The notes under the pieces were generated by a model, which searched no databases, was not told the DNA's origin, and saw nothing but the letters and a program-made list of their open reading frames with translations. Below are positions 32,463-40,600 of a DNA stretch of 50,614 nucleotides, in pieces (within the stretch, counting starts at the first letter, position 1; each line of letters starts with the position of its first letter). Origin of the DNA: Stutzerimonas stutzeri (lineage in GTDB: Bacteria; Pseudomonadota; Gammaproteobacteria; Pseudomonadales; Pseudomonadaceae); NCBI RefSeq assembly GCF_024448935.1, contig NZ_JAMOIE010000028.1:1-50614 (forward strand), read 5' to 3'. A program made the position numbers and the translations under genes.

Positions 32463-33247
32463 ACAATCGGCCCAGCGCGCCATGGCTGTGGCGCCTGATC
32501 GCGACCGGTCTGTCGTTTACCCTGTTTGGCCTCGGCGGGCTTTGTCTGCGGCTGCTGGTCTTCCCCTTGCTTGGCCTGCTGCCTGGCGATCACGCCGCGC
32601 GCCGCCGTCGGGCACGCCAGACCGTGAGCCGACTGTTCTGGCTGTTCGTCCAGTTCATGTATCGCAGCGGCGTGCTGACCTACGAAGTCGAAGGCGCCGA
32701 GCGCCTCGGCCGCCCTGGCCAGTTGGTGATCGCCAACCATCCTTCCCTCATCGATGTCGTAGTACTGATCGCATTGATCCGCGACACCAACTGCGTGGTC
32801 AAGCAGAGTCTTTTGGACAACCCGTTCACTCGAGGGCCGATCCGCGCGGCGCAATACATCAGCAACAACGGCAGCGCCGAGATGCTCGATGAAACTGCCG
32901 ACGCGCTGCAGCAGGGCCAGACGCTGATCATCTTTCCGGAAGGTACTCGCACCACGCCCGGCCAGGCACCGCAGTTTCATCGCGGCGCGGCGGCCATTGC
33001 CCTGCGCGGCGCGCGCCTGGTGACACCGGTGGTGATCAGCGTGACGCCGAGCACCCTGACCAAGGCCGAGCCCTGGTACCGCATCCCGGCAAGACGTTTC
33101 CATTTTCATCTGCGCGTTGGGGAGGATATCGACCCGCAGACATTTGCCGCACGGGGAGCGGCACCCATCGCCTCGCGGCGACTCAATGACCATCTGCACC
33201 GACACTTCATAAAGGAGCTCGCACTCGATGAGCCAACTGCAGCGTGA
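32438..33247 (+). CDS. apeD: Lysophospholipid acyltransferase-family protein (APE cluster)
   Basis: A 269-residue PlsC-type acyltransferase. A hydrophobic N-terminal segment (WRLIATGLSFTLFGLGGLCL) precedes the HX4D catalytic motif in IANHPSLIDVV and the second motif FPEGTRTTPG. In APE clusters such enzymes are thought to help attach the polyene to a lipid. GGAAGAG 6 bases before ATG 32438 decides the start over ATG 32423. Confidence 0.85.
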   Translation: MELAADSLNNRPSAPWLWRLIATGLSFTLFGLGGLCLRLLVFPLLGLLPGDHAARRRRARQTVSRLFWLFVQFMYRSGVLTYEVEGAERLGRPGQLVIANHPSLIDVVVLIALIRDTNCVVKQSLLDNPFTRGPIRAAQYISNNGSAEMLDETADALQQGQTLIIFPEGTRTTPGQAPQFHRGAAAIALRGARLVTPVVISVTPSTLTKAEPWYRIPARRFHFHLRVGEDIDPQTFAARGAAPIASRRLNDHLHRHFIKELALDEPTAA

Positions 33248-33509
33248 AATCAAGCAACTGATCATCGACGCCCTGGGTCTGGAAGACCTCGGCCCGGATG
33301 ACATCGCGACCGACCAGCCGTTGTTCGGCGAAGGCCTCGGGCTGGACTCGGTCGACGCGCTGGAACTGGGCCTGGCGATTCAGAAGCGCTTCGGCATCAA
33401 GATCGACGCCGATGCCAAGGACACCCGCAAGCATTTCGCCAGTGTCGACAGCCTGGCCGCCTACGTTAGCGCCAACCGCGCCGCCGCCTGCGGAGGCCCC
33501 CAAACGTGA
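33228..33509 (+). CDS. apeE: Acyl carrier protein 1 (APE cluster)
   Basis: A 93-residue acyl carrier protein. The phosphopantetheine serine is in GLDSVDALEL; EIKQLIIDALGLEDLGPDDI is helix 1. It would carry the growing polyene as a thioester. It overlaps the preceding acyltransferase by 20 nt and the second carrier gene by GTGA. Confidence 0.9.
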   Translation: MSQLQREIKQLIIDALGLEDLGPDDIATDQPLFGEGLGLDSVDALELGLAIQKRFGIKIDADAKDTRKHFASVDSLAAYVSANRAAACGGPQT

Positions 33510-33763
33510 ACAGTCGCAACGAGATCTTCCAGACCCTGCGCGACGCGCTGGTCGAACTCTTCGAACTCGACCCCGAGCGCATCAGCCTCGACGCCAACCT
33601 GTATCAGGACCTGGAGATCGACAGCATCGACGCCGTCGACCTGATCGACCACATCAAGCGCCAGACCGGCAAGAAGATCGCCGCCGAGGAGTTCAAGTCG
33701 GTCCGTACCGTGGGCGACGTCGTCGAGGCGGTGTACCGCCTGGTGAACCCGCAAACGGCCTGA
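33506..33763 (+). CDS. apeF: Acyl carrier protein 2 (APE cluster)
   Basis: An 85-residue acyl carrier protein with the attachment serine in EIDSIDAVDLIDHI. It starts at GTG 33506, overlapping the first carrier. Two distinct carriers are usual in APE clusters, commonly explained as one for starter or extender handling and one for elongation. Confidence 0.9.
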   Translation: MNSRNEIFQTLRDALVELFELDPERISLDANLYQDLEIDSIDAVDLIDHIKRQTGKKIAAEEFKSVRTVGDVVEAVYRLVNPQTA

Positions 33764-33790
33764 GCCGCACAGATCAAGAAAAGCCAGACA

Positions 33791-33813
33791 TCGTCCGGCC
33801 ATCCACCGGACGA
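33791..33813 (+). other. Intercistronic hairpin in the APE operon
   Basis: An 8-bp perfect stem (tcgtccgg / ccggacga) with a 7-nt loop lies in the 85-nt gap after the second carrier gene, one of the few gaps in this operon. It has no T-tract, so it is more likely an RNA stability or processing element than a terminator. Confidence 0.45.
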
Positions 33814-33848
33814 CGCCTGCGTCATGCACTTCAAATGGCTAACACGCG

Positions 33849-34427
33849 ATGCAAGCACCCGCACCACCAGGCAAGGCGAACGCCAGCCGGCTGATTGCTC
33901 TCGGCCTGTTGCTGGCTGGCCTCGCCTACCCGTTCGCCGTTTACCTGGGCCTGGAGCACCTGTCGCCCCGGCTGTTCGCCCTGCTGCTCGGTGCGCTCTG
34001 GCTGGCACGGATGTTCAGCGGCAAACAAACACAGCTGAGCCGCACGGTGGCAGCCGCGGCCTTGCTGTTCTGCCTGCTGCTCGGGTTGATGGGCGAGCCT
34101 GCGCTGCTGCGCTGGTATCCGGTGCTGATCAGCCTGGCGCTGCTCGGGCTGTTTGCCGGCAGCCTGTGCTCAGGCATGCCGATCATCGAGCGCCTGGCAC
34201 GTCTGAGCGAGCCCGAGCTGCCCGCCGCGGCGGTGCGCTACACGCGACGGGTGACCTGGGTCTGGGTGGGTTATTTCATCGTCAACGCCGGCATCGCCAG
34301 TGGCCTCGCGCTGTGGGCGCCGCTGAGCTGGTGGATGCTGTACACCGGGTTGATCGCCTATCTGCTGATGGGATTGCTATTTGCCGGCGAGTGGCTGGTG
34401 CGCCAGCGAGTCAGGAACGCTAAATGA
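33849..34427 (+). CDS. apeG: Integral membrane protein of the APE cluster (COG4648-like)
   Basis: A 192-residue protein with about five to six hydrophobic helices (ALGLLLAGLAYPFAVYLGL, LFALLLGALWLARMF, AAALLFCLLLGLMG, VLISLALLGLFAGSL, and two near the end). The family is known from APE operons but its role is not established. It overlaps the ligase gene by ATGA. No convincing Shine-Dalgarno precedes ATG 33849. Confidence 0.8.
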   Translation: MQAPAPPGKANASRLIALGLLLAGLAYPFAVYLGLEHLSPRLFALLLGALWLARMFSGKQTQLSRTVAAAALLFCLLLGLMGEPALLRWYPVLISLALLGLFAGSLCSGMPIIERLARLSEPELPAAAVRYTRRVTWVWVGYFIVNAGIASGLALWAPLSWWMLYTGLIAYLLMGLLFAGEWLVRQRVRNAK

Positions 34428-36103
34428 ACTGGATTTCCCTGGAACACCTGCTCGATCAGACGCCCAACTCGCGGCCGGTCACGCTGGCCCCCGACCTGGA
34501 GCACGCCGAGCTGCGCCAGCAAGCGTTGCGCCTGGCCGCCGGGCTGCGCAATCGCGGTGTCGCCCGCCTCGCGGTTCATCTGGAAGATGCGGGTGAGCTG
34601 GCCATCGCGCTGCTTGGCGCCTGGCGAGCCGGCGTAACGGTGTTGCTACCGGCCGATCTGCAGCCCGCGAACCGCGCGCGACTGGCCCACCAGGCCGACC
34701 TCTGGCTGACGGACCAGGACGGCGACGTGCGGATCGCGGACCTCATGGCCGAGCCGCTCGCGGGGGCGAAGCTGGACCTGGACCAGTGCCGACTGCTGCT
34801 CTGCACCTCCGGTTCCAGCGGCGAACCGAAACTGATCGACAAGCGCCTGCGCCAGTTGGCGAACGAAGTGGAAACGCTCGAGGCCTGCTGGGGGGCCGAT
34901 CTCGGCGATGCCTGCATGATCGCCAGCGTTGCCGCGCAGCACATCTACGGACTGCTGTTCCGCGTGCTCTGGCCACTGTGCGCCGGCCGTCCCTTTCTGC
35001 GCCGTGCCCAGCCTTTTCCCGAGGACATCCAACTGGCCAGTCGTCAGCACCCGAGCTTTTGCTGGGTGGCCAGCCCGGCACTGCTCAAGCGAATGGGCAA
35101 CAACCTCGACTGGCCAGCTCTGCGCAACGTGCGCCGGATTTTTTCCTCCGGCGGCCCCCTCGATACGCTGGCAGCGCAGCGACTGGAACAGCGCCTGGGC
35201 CAGCTACCGACGGAAATCTACGGCAGCTCGGAAACCGGCGGCATCGCCTGGCGTCAGGGTGGCAACCTGTGGCAGCCATTCCCCGCCGTGCAGCTGAGCC
35301 TTGATGAACAAGGCGCGCTGCGCATCGCCTCACCTTGCCTGCCGCCAAGCCATGTCGAGCAGACGGCCGACGCGGCGCGTATCGAGGCCGACGGGCGCTT
35401 CGAGCTGCTCGGCCGGCTGGACCGCATCGTCAAACTGGAAGAGAAACGCATCTCCCTGCCGATGCTGGAAGCGGCCTTGGTCGCTCACCCTTTCGTCAGC
35501 GAAGCACGCCTCGGCGTGATCGTCGACAACCGCGCCTACCTCGCGGCCCTGGTTGCCCTCAGCGAGGCCGGGCTGCATGCGCTGCGCAACGGCGGCCGAC
35601 GCGCCTTGACCGAAACACTGCGCAACCACCTGGCGAATCACTGCGAGGCGCTGGCCTTACCGCGTCGCTGGCGACTGGTGCGACAACTGCCTCACAATAC
35701 CCAGGGCAAGCTGCCCCAGGCGCAACTTGAAACGCTGCTGCAGGCGCCTCGCCCGCTGCAACCCGAACGCCTCGGCGCCTCCCGGCACGATGACCAGTGG
35801 CACATCGAGCTGAGCATCCCGCTGGACCTGGCACATTTCACCGGTCATTTCCCGCAAGCACCGGTGCTACCCGGCGTCGTGCAGATCGACTGGGCCATTG
35901 GCCTCGCTCGCGAGCTGATCGATGATCTGCCGCCACGTTTCCACGGCATGGAAGTCCTCAAGTTTCAACAGCTCGCCCGAGCAGGCGACCAGTTGCAGCT
36001 GACCCTGCGTTTCGACCGCGAGCGCAGCAAGCTGTACTTCGCTTACCGCAACGGCGATGCGCCCTGCTCGTCCGGGCGCATTCTGCTGGGAGAAACACTG
36101 TGA
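34424..36103 (+). CDS. Acyl ligase fused to a 3-hydroxyacyl-ACP dehydratase (ApeH-ApeI type)
   Basis: A 559-residue two-domain protein. Residues 1 to about 440 form an AMP-forming ligase: phosphate loop LLCTSGSSGEPK, YGSSETGG, the GRLDRIVK hinge and the adenylation lysine in NTQGKLP. Residues about 455-559 form a hotdog dehydratase-like domain with FTGHFPQAPVLPGVVQIDW, as in FabZ/FabA-like proteins. In the E. coli-type cluster these are two proteins, ApeH and ApeI. The ligase would load the aromatic starter acid onto a carrier; the dehydratase would act during elongation. Confidence 0.88.
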   Translation: MNWISLEHLLDQTPNSRPVTLAPDLEHAELRQQALRLAAGLRNRGVARLAVHLEDAGELAIALLGAWRAGVTVLLPADLQPANRARLAHQADLWLTDQDGDVRIADLMAEPLAGAKLDLDQCRLLLCTSGSSGEPKLIDKRLRQLANEVETLEACWGADLGDACMIASVAAQHIYGLLFRVLWPLCAGRPFLRRAQPFPEDIQLASRQHPSFCWVASPALLKRMGNNLDWPALRNVRRIFSSGGPLDTLAAQRLEQRLGQLPTEIYGSSETGGIAWRQGGNLWQPFPAVQLSLDEQGALRIASPCLPPSHVEQTADAARIEADGRFELLGRLDRIVKLEEKRISLPMLEAALVAHPFVSEARLGVIVDNRAYLAALVALSEAGLHALRNGGRRALTETLRNHLANHCEALALPRRWRLVRQLPHNTQGKLPQAQLETLLQAPRPLQPERLGASRHDDQWHIELSIPLDLAHFTGHFPQAPVLPGVVQIDWAIGLARELIDDLPPRFHGMEVLKFQQLARAGDQLQLTLRFDRERSKLYFAYRNGDAPCSSGRILLGETL

Positions 36104-36927
36104 CCACCCTTGCTCCAATTGCATCTGCCACTGACGCCTCGCCCACGCAGCCGAGCGTCCGTCAACAGCTGTCGCTGGCCATCGATGAAGACTGGTTCAA
36201 ACCCTGTGCGGTGATCCCGGTCTACAACCACGAGCGCAGCTTGCCGTCAGTCGTTCGCGCGCTGCTCGCCGAAGACCTGCACTGCGTGCTCATCGACGAT
36301 GCCTGCCGCCCCGCCGCGGCGCAGGTCATCGATGCGCTGGCGCAGCATCCGTCGGTGCACCTGCTCCGGCACGGCGAAAACCTGGGCAAGGGCGCGGCGG
36401 TGGCCTCCGGGCTGCGCGAGGCGTTCCGCCTGGGCTTCAGCCATGCGCTGCAGGTCGACGCCGACGGTCAGCACGATCTCACCCGTGTGCCGTTGTTTCT
36501 CGATCGCGCCAGCCAGGCACCGCAGGCGCTGATCTGCGGCTACCCCGAGTACGACTCGAGCGTGCCGAAAAGCCGGCTCTATGGACGCTACCTGACCCAT
36601 GTGTGGGTCTGGATCAACACCCTGTCGCTGTCGATCCGCGACTCCATGTGCGGTTTTCGCGTCTACCCGCTGCCCCCCACCCTGGCCCTGCTCGATTCGA
36701 CGACACTGGGCCAGCGCATGGATTTCGATACGGAAATCTTGGTGCGCCTGCACTGGCGCGAGCAACCGATGGTCTGGCTGCCGACGCGCGTGCATTACCC
36801 GGCCGATGGCGTCTCGCATTTCCGCCTCTGGCGCGACAACCTGTTGATCTCCGCGCTGCACGCCCGGCTGTTCGGCGGCATGCTGCTGCGGGCGCCTGCC
36901 CTGCTTCGGCGTCGGTGGCGCGGATGA
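36100..36927 (+). CDS. Family 2 glycosyltransferase (APE cluster)
   Basis: A 275-residue GT-A-type glycosyltransferase. CAVIPVYNHERSLPSVV is the nucleotide-sugar entry, LIDDACR the first acidic motif, and GENLGKGAAVASGLREA plus VDADGQHD contains the DxD-like motif. It starts at GTG 36100, overlapping the ligase stop. In E. coli-type clusters the glycosyltransferase and the next acyltransferase are one protein (ApeJ); here they are separate genes joined by ATGA. Confidence 0.85.
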   Translation: MTTLAPIASATDASPTQPSVRQQLSLAIDEDWFKPCAVIPVYNHERSLPSVVRALLAEDLHCVLIDDACRPAAAQVIDALAQHPSVHLLRHGENLGKGAAVASGLREAFRLGFSHALQVDADGQHDLTRVPLFLDRASQAPQALICGYPEYDSSVPKSRLYGRYLTHVWVWINTLSLSIRDSMCGFRVYPLPPTLALLDSTTLGQRMDFDTEILVRLHWREQPMVWLPTRVHYPADGVSHFRLWRDNLLISALHARLFGGMLLRAPALLRRRWRG

Positions 36928-37865
36928 GCGGAAAGGCCGCGTCCGGCGTGCACTGGGCAGCGCACCGCGAGCGCGGCAGCTTCGTCTTGATGAAGCTCAC
37001 CGCCAGCGCCGTGCGCCTGCTCGGCCGCCGTGCCATGGCGCCGCTGCTGTACCTGATCGTGCTGTATTTCTACCTGTTCGGCCGCAGCGCCCGTCAGAGC
37101 GCCTGGGCCTATCAACGCCATCTCGCCGACTGGAGCGGCCGCGGTGAGCTGGTGCCCAGCTGGCGCTCGGTCTATCGCCAGTTCATGGGCTTCGCCGACG
37201 CCTTGCTGGACAAACTCGACGCCTGGGGTGGCCGGCTCGAACTCGACCGGCTGGTGCTGCACGACAGCAAGCATTTGCATGCGGAGCTTGAAGCATCGCG
37301 AGGTCAGTTGCTGGTCGGCTCGCACCTGGGCAATCTGGAAATCTGTCGAGCGCTGGCCGAGATGGGCCGCAAGGTGAAGATGAACGTGCTGGTGCATACG
37401 CGCCACGCCGAACGTTTCAACCGGCTGCTCGACCAACCCGGCGCGAGCAATTTGCGCCTGATCCAGGTCAGCGAGCTGGACCCGGCCATCATGATGGAAC
37501 TGTCGCGGCGGCTGGATGCCGGTGAATGGCTGGCGATCGCCGGCGACCGGGTGCCGCTGCATGGCGCGCGCATCGCGACTGCCGACTTCCTGGGCCAGCC
37601 GGCGAATTTCCCCCAGGGCCCCTGGCTGCTGGCGGGGTTGCTGCAATGCCCGGCCAATCTGCTGTTCTGCCTGAAACAGGGCAAGCAGTTTCATGTCCAC
37701 CTGGAGCCCTTCGCCGAACGTATTCAATGGCGCCGCGGCGAGCGCGATGCGGTGGTGCAGCAGTGGGTGCAGCGCTATGCCGACCGCCTGGCGACCCGCT
37801 GCCTGGACGCCCCTTTGCAATGGTTCAACTTCTACCCTTTCTGGAACACCCATGACCAACGCTGA
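36924..37865 (+). CDS. LpxL/HtrB-like acyltransferase (APE cluster)
   Basis: A 313-residue protein resembling lipid A late acyltransferases: WAAHRERGSFVLMKLTA at the start, one hydrophobic anchor (APLLYLIVLYFYLFGR) and the HX4-type motif in VGSHLGNLEICRAL; NFPQGPWLLAGLLQCP is also family-like. It is probably involved in linking the polyene to a lipid carrier. It overlaps the lyase gene by 14 nt. Confidence 0.85.
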   Translation: MSGKAASGVHWAAHRERGSFVLMKLTASAVRLLGRRAMAPLLYLIVLYFYLFGRSARQSAWAYQRHLADWSGRGELVPSWRSVYRQFMGFADALLDKLDAWGGRLELDRLVLHDSKHLHAELEASRGQLLVGSHLGNLEICRALAEMGRKVKMNVLVHTRHAERFNRLLDQPGASNLRLIQVSELDPAIMMELSRRLDAGEWLAIAGDRVPLHGARIATADFLGQPANFPQGPWLLAGLLQCPANLLFCLKQGKQFHVHLEPFAERIQWRRGERDAVVQQWVQRYADRLATRCLDAPLQWFNFYPFWNTHDQR

Positions 37866-39531
37866 GCCCGTGATCTTTGGCGAAAGCCCCCTGCGCATCG
37901 AGGATCTGCTGGCCGTGGCCCAGCGCCGTGCGCCGGCCCAGCTGCAGGCGGACGAAGCCTTTCGCAGCCGCATCGCCCGCGGCGCGCAGTTTCTCGACAC
38001 CCTGCTCGACCGCGAAGGCGTGATCTACGGCGTGACCACCGGCTATGGCGATTCGTGCGTGGTGGCGGTGCCGCTGCATCAGGTCGAGGCGCTGCCGCAG
38101 CACCTGTTCACCTTTCATGGCTGCGGCCTCGGCAAGCGGCTCGACGCCGAAGCCACTCGCGCGGTGCTGGCCGCCCGCTTGCGTTCGCTGACACACGGCA
38201 TGTCCGGCGTACGCATCGAGCTGCTCGACCGCCTGCAGGCGTTCCTCGAATACGACGTCCTGCCGCTGATTCCGGAGGAAGGCTCGGTGGGCGCCAGCGG
38301 CGATCTGACGCCGCTGTCCTACGTCGCCGCGGCGCTGGCCGGCGAGCGCGAAGTCATGTTCCGCGGCGAGCGCCGCAGCGCCATCGAGGTGCATCGCCAG
38401 CTGGGCTGGACGCCGCTGACCCTGCGCCCGAAGGAAGCCCTGGCACTGATGAATGGCACTGCGGTGATGACCGGCCTGGCCTGCCTCGCCTATGCCCGTG
38501 CCGATTACCTGCTGAAACTGGCCACGCGCATCACCGCGCTCAACGTTGTCGCCCTGGAAGGCAATCCCGAGCATTTCGACGAACGCCTGTTCGCCGCCAA
38601 GCCGCACCCGGGGCAAATGCAAGTAGCCGCCTGGATTCGTCAGGATCTGGCCATCGAGGCACCAACCGCACCCAAGGCTGCTGGAAGCGTCGCGAGCGAC
38701 GGCGCGGCGAGGCGAGAGACGGCGAGGCCGCGGAGTTTACAAGCAGTAAATGAGCAGGCCGAACCGGCTCTCAAGGCAGCCGCACCTAGCGCAGCAGCTT
38801 CCAGCGGTCTTGGCCTGCATCGCCTGCAAGACCGCTACTCCATCCGCTGCGCGCCGCACGTGCTGGGCGTTCTGGCCGACAGCCTGGGTCTGCTGCGGCA
38901 GTTCATCGAGACCGAACTGAACAGTGCCAACGACAACCCGATCATCGACGCGGACAACGAGCGGGTGCTGCACGGCGGGCACTTCTACGGCGGCCATATC
39001 GCCTTCGCCATGGACAGCCTGAAGAACCTGGTGGCCAACGTCGCCGATCTGCTCGACCGCCAGCTCGCGCTGCTGGTCGACAGTCGTTACAACCACGGCC
39101 TGCCGAGCAACCTGTCCGGTGCGCCGGCCGCCACCGCGATGATCAATCATGGCTTCAAGGCGGTGCAGATCGGCACCAGCGCCTGGGCCGCCGAAGCGCT
39201 GAAGAACAGCATGCCGGCCAGCGTCTTCTCGCGCTCCACCGAGTGCCACAACCAGGACAAGGTGAGCATGGGCACCATCGCCGCGCGCGATGCGCTGCGC
39301 AGCCTGGAACTGACCGAGCAGGTCGCCGCCGCCACGCTGCTCGCCGCCAACCAGGGTGTCTGGCTGCGCCAGCAGGCCCGGTCCGCACGACCCCTTCCGG
39401 TGCCGTTGCAAACCATGCACGCCGCGCTGGGTGAGGATTTCCCGCCACTGATCGAGGACCGCGCTCTGGAAGGCGAACTGCGCCTGTGTCTGCAACGCAT
39501 CCGTGCGCAACACTGGGGGCTGTATGCGTAA
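37852..39531 (+). CDS. Aromatic amino acid ammonia lyase (APE starter supply)
   Basis: A 559-residue MIO-type ammonia lyase. YGVTTGYGDS is the Tyr loop and GSVGASGDLTPLS holds Ala148-Ser149-Gly150 that cyclises to the MIO cofactor. ALMNGTAVMTG, SANDNPIID and YNHGLPSNLSG are conserved. It could convert tyrosine, phenylalanine or histidine to the matching acrylic acid; the selectivity pair is Phe88-His89, unlike the usual His-Leu (Tyr), Phe-Leu (Phe) or Ser-His (His). Codons 277-318 form a foreign-looking 126-bp in-frame insertion, so the protein is longer than the usual 500-520 residues. Confidence 0.9.
   Translation: MTNAEPVIFGESPLRIEDLLAVAQRRAPAQLQADEAFRSRIARGAQFLDTLLDREGVIYGVTTGYGDSCVVAVPLHQVEALPQHLFTFHGCGLGKRLDAEATRAVLAARLRSLTHGMSGVRIELLDRLQAFLEYDVLPLIPEEGSVGASGDLTPLSYVAAALAGEREVMFRGERRSAIEVHRQLGWTPLTLRPKEALALMNGTAVMTGLACLAYARADYLLKLATRITALNVVALEGNPEHFDERLFAAKPHPGQMQVAAWIRQDLAIEAPTAPKAAGSVASDGAARRETARPRSLQAVNEQAEPALKAAAPSAAASSGLGLHRLQDRYSIRCAPHVLGVLADSLGLLRQFIETELNSANDNPIIDADNERVLHGGHFYGGHIAFAMDSLKNLVANVADLLDRQLALLVDSRYNHGLPSNLSGAPAATAMINHGFKAVQIGTSAWAAEALKNSMPASVFSRSTECHNQDKVSMGTIAARDALRSLELTEQVAAATLLAANQGVWLRQQARSARPLPVPLQTMHAALGEDFPPLIEDRALEGELRLCLQRIRAQHWGLYA
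38680..38805. mobile_element. 126-bp inverted-repeat-bounded insertion inside the ammonia lyase gene
   Basis: GCTGGAAGC (38680-38688) and its complement GCTTCCAGC (38797-38805) bound a 126-bp segment. Inside is a palindrome-like core (gtttac...gtaaat, about 38735-38751). The encoded peptide is low-complexity (Ala, Arg, Ser, Glu) unlike the enzyme on both sides. The length is exactly 42 codons and the frame is kept. It resembles small MITE-like repeats common in pseudomonads; no second copy of the core was noticed in this window. Confidence 0.6.
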
Positions 39532-39949
39532 GGGCGGCGTGCTGCAGGCAAAGGTCGAGGTGCTGGTGCCCTTTTTCGACGTCGACTCCATGGCCGTGGT
39601 CTGGCACGGCCATTACATCAAGTACTTCGAAGTCGCACGCTGCGCGCTGCTGGAACGGATCGGGCACAACTACACGCAGATGCGCGATGCCGGCTACGCC
39701 TGGCCGATCATCGACGTGCAACTGCGCTACATACGTGGCGCCCGCTTCAATCAGCGCATCGTCGTTCGTGCCGATCTGGTCGAGTGGGAGAACCGCCTGA
39801 AGATCCATTACCTGATCAGCGACGCCGAGACCGGCGAGCGCATGACCCGTGGCAGCACCGTGCAGGTCGCGGTGGAGATCGCCAGTCGCGAGATGCTGCT
39901 GGCGTCGCCCAGCGTCTTTGTCGACGCCGTGGAGCGAGCCCTATCGTGA
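39524..39949 (+). CDS. apeK: 4-hydroxybenzoyl-CoA-type thioesterase (APE cluster)
   Basis: A 141-residue hotdog thioesterase. VLVPFFDVDSMAVVWHGHYIKYFEVAR is the 4HBT signature with its catalytic Asp and helix His. It may release or edit carrier-bound intermediates. ATG 39524 has a G-rich Shine-Dalgarno (GGGGG) and overlaps the lyase stop region. The next gene starts at the overlapping GTGA. Confidence 0.88.
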   Translation: MRKGGVLQAKVEVLVPFFDVDSMAVVWHGHYIKYFEVARCALLERIGHNYTQMRDAGYAWPIIDVQLRYIRGARFNQRIVVRADLVEWENRLKIHYLISDAETGERMTRGSTVQVAVEIASREMLLASPSVFVDAVERALS

Positions 39950-40566
39950 GCCGACTGCCCAAGCGCCTTGCGGCACCGATGTTGCTGGTGATGAGTCTGC
40001 TGCTGACGATAGCCGGGCGCGCCGACACCTTCGACCTGACGCAACTGAGCCGCCAGTTGAGCGAACCCGAGGTCATTCGCGGCAACTTTACCCAGGAAAA
40101 GTATTTGCGCGCGTTGCCCCAGCCGCTCCTCAGTACTGGAACCTTCGTCCTGGCGCGCGACCACGGCCTGCTCTGGTTCCTGCGCGAACCGCTGCAACAG
40201 GACTACCGCATCAGCGCATCGGGAATCGCCCGACGTGACGCCAGCGGCTGGCAGCCGACCCATCAGCAGGGCGCCGCGGCGCGCCAGAACGCCCTGTTCC
40301 TCGCCGTGCTGCGCGGCGACACCGAGGTGCTGAAACGCGATTTCGAACTGGCGCTCAGCGGCACCGCGGAGAACTGGGCGTTGAGCCTGACCCCACGATC
40401 GAAACTGCTCGGGCAGATCTTCACCCGCATTCTCATTCAGGGCGGCTCGACGGCCGAGCGCATCGAACTGATCGAAACCCAGGGCGACAGCACGCTGCTG
40501 TTGCTGACCGACAGCCAGATCGACGAACAGCTGAGCCCCAGCGAACGCCATAATTTCGCCGACTGA
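39946..40566 (+). CDS. apeL: LolA-like outer membrane lipoprotein carrier protein (APE cluster)
   Basis: A 206-residue exported protein. The signal peptide LAAPMLLVMSLLLTIAGRA is followed by a LolA-like half-barrel (IRGNFTQEKYLRALPQPL, GLLWFLREPLQQDY). It would shuttle the lipid-linked polyene across the periplasm, working with the next gene's exporter. It starts at GTG 39946 in the GTGA overlap. Confidence 0.87.
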   Translation: MSRLPKRLAAPMLLVMSLLLTIAGRADTFDLTQLSRQLSEPEVIRGNFTQEKYLRALPQPLLSTGTFVLARDHGLLWFLREPLQQDYRISASGIARRDASGWQPTHQQGAAARQNALFLAVLRGDTEVLKRDFELALSGTAENWALSLTPRSKLLGQIFTRILIQGGSTAERIELIETQGDSTLLLLTDSQIDEQLSPSERHNFAD

Positions 40567-40600
40567 CCAAGCGCTCAGGCTGCCGGCCTGGCTTTCCTGG

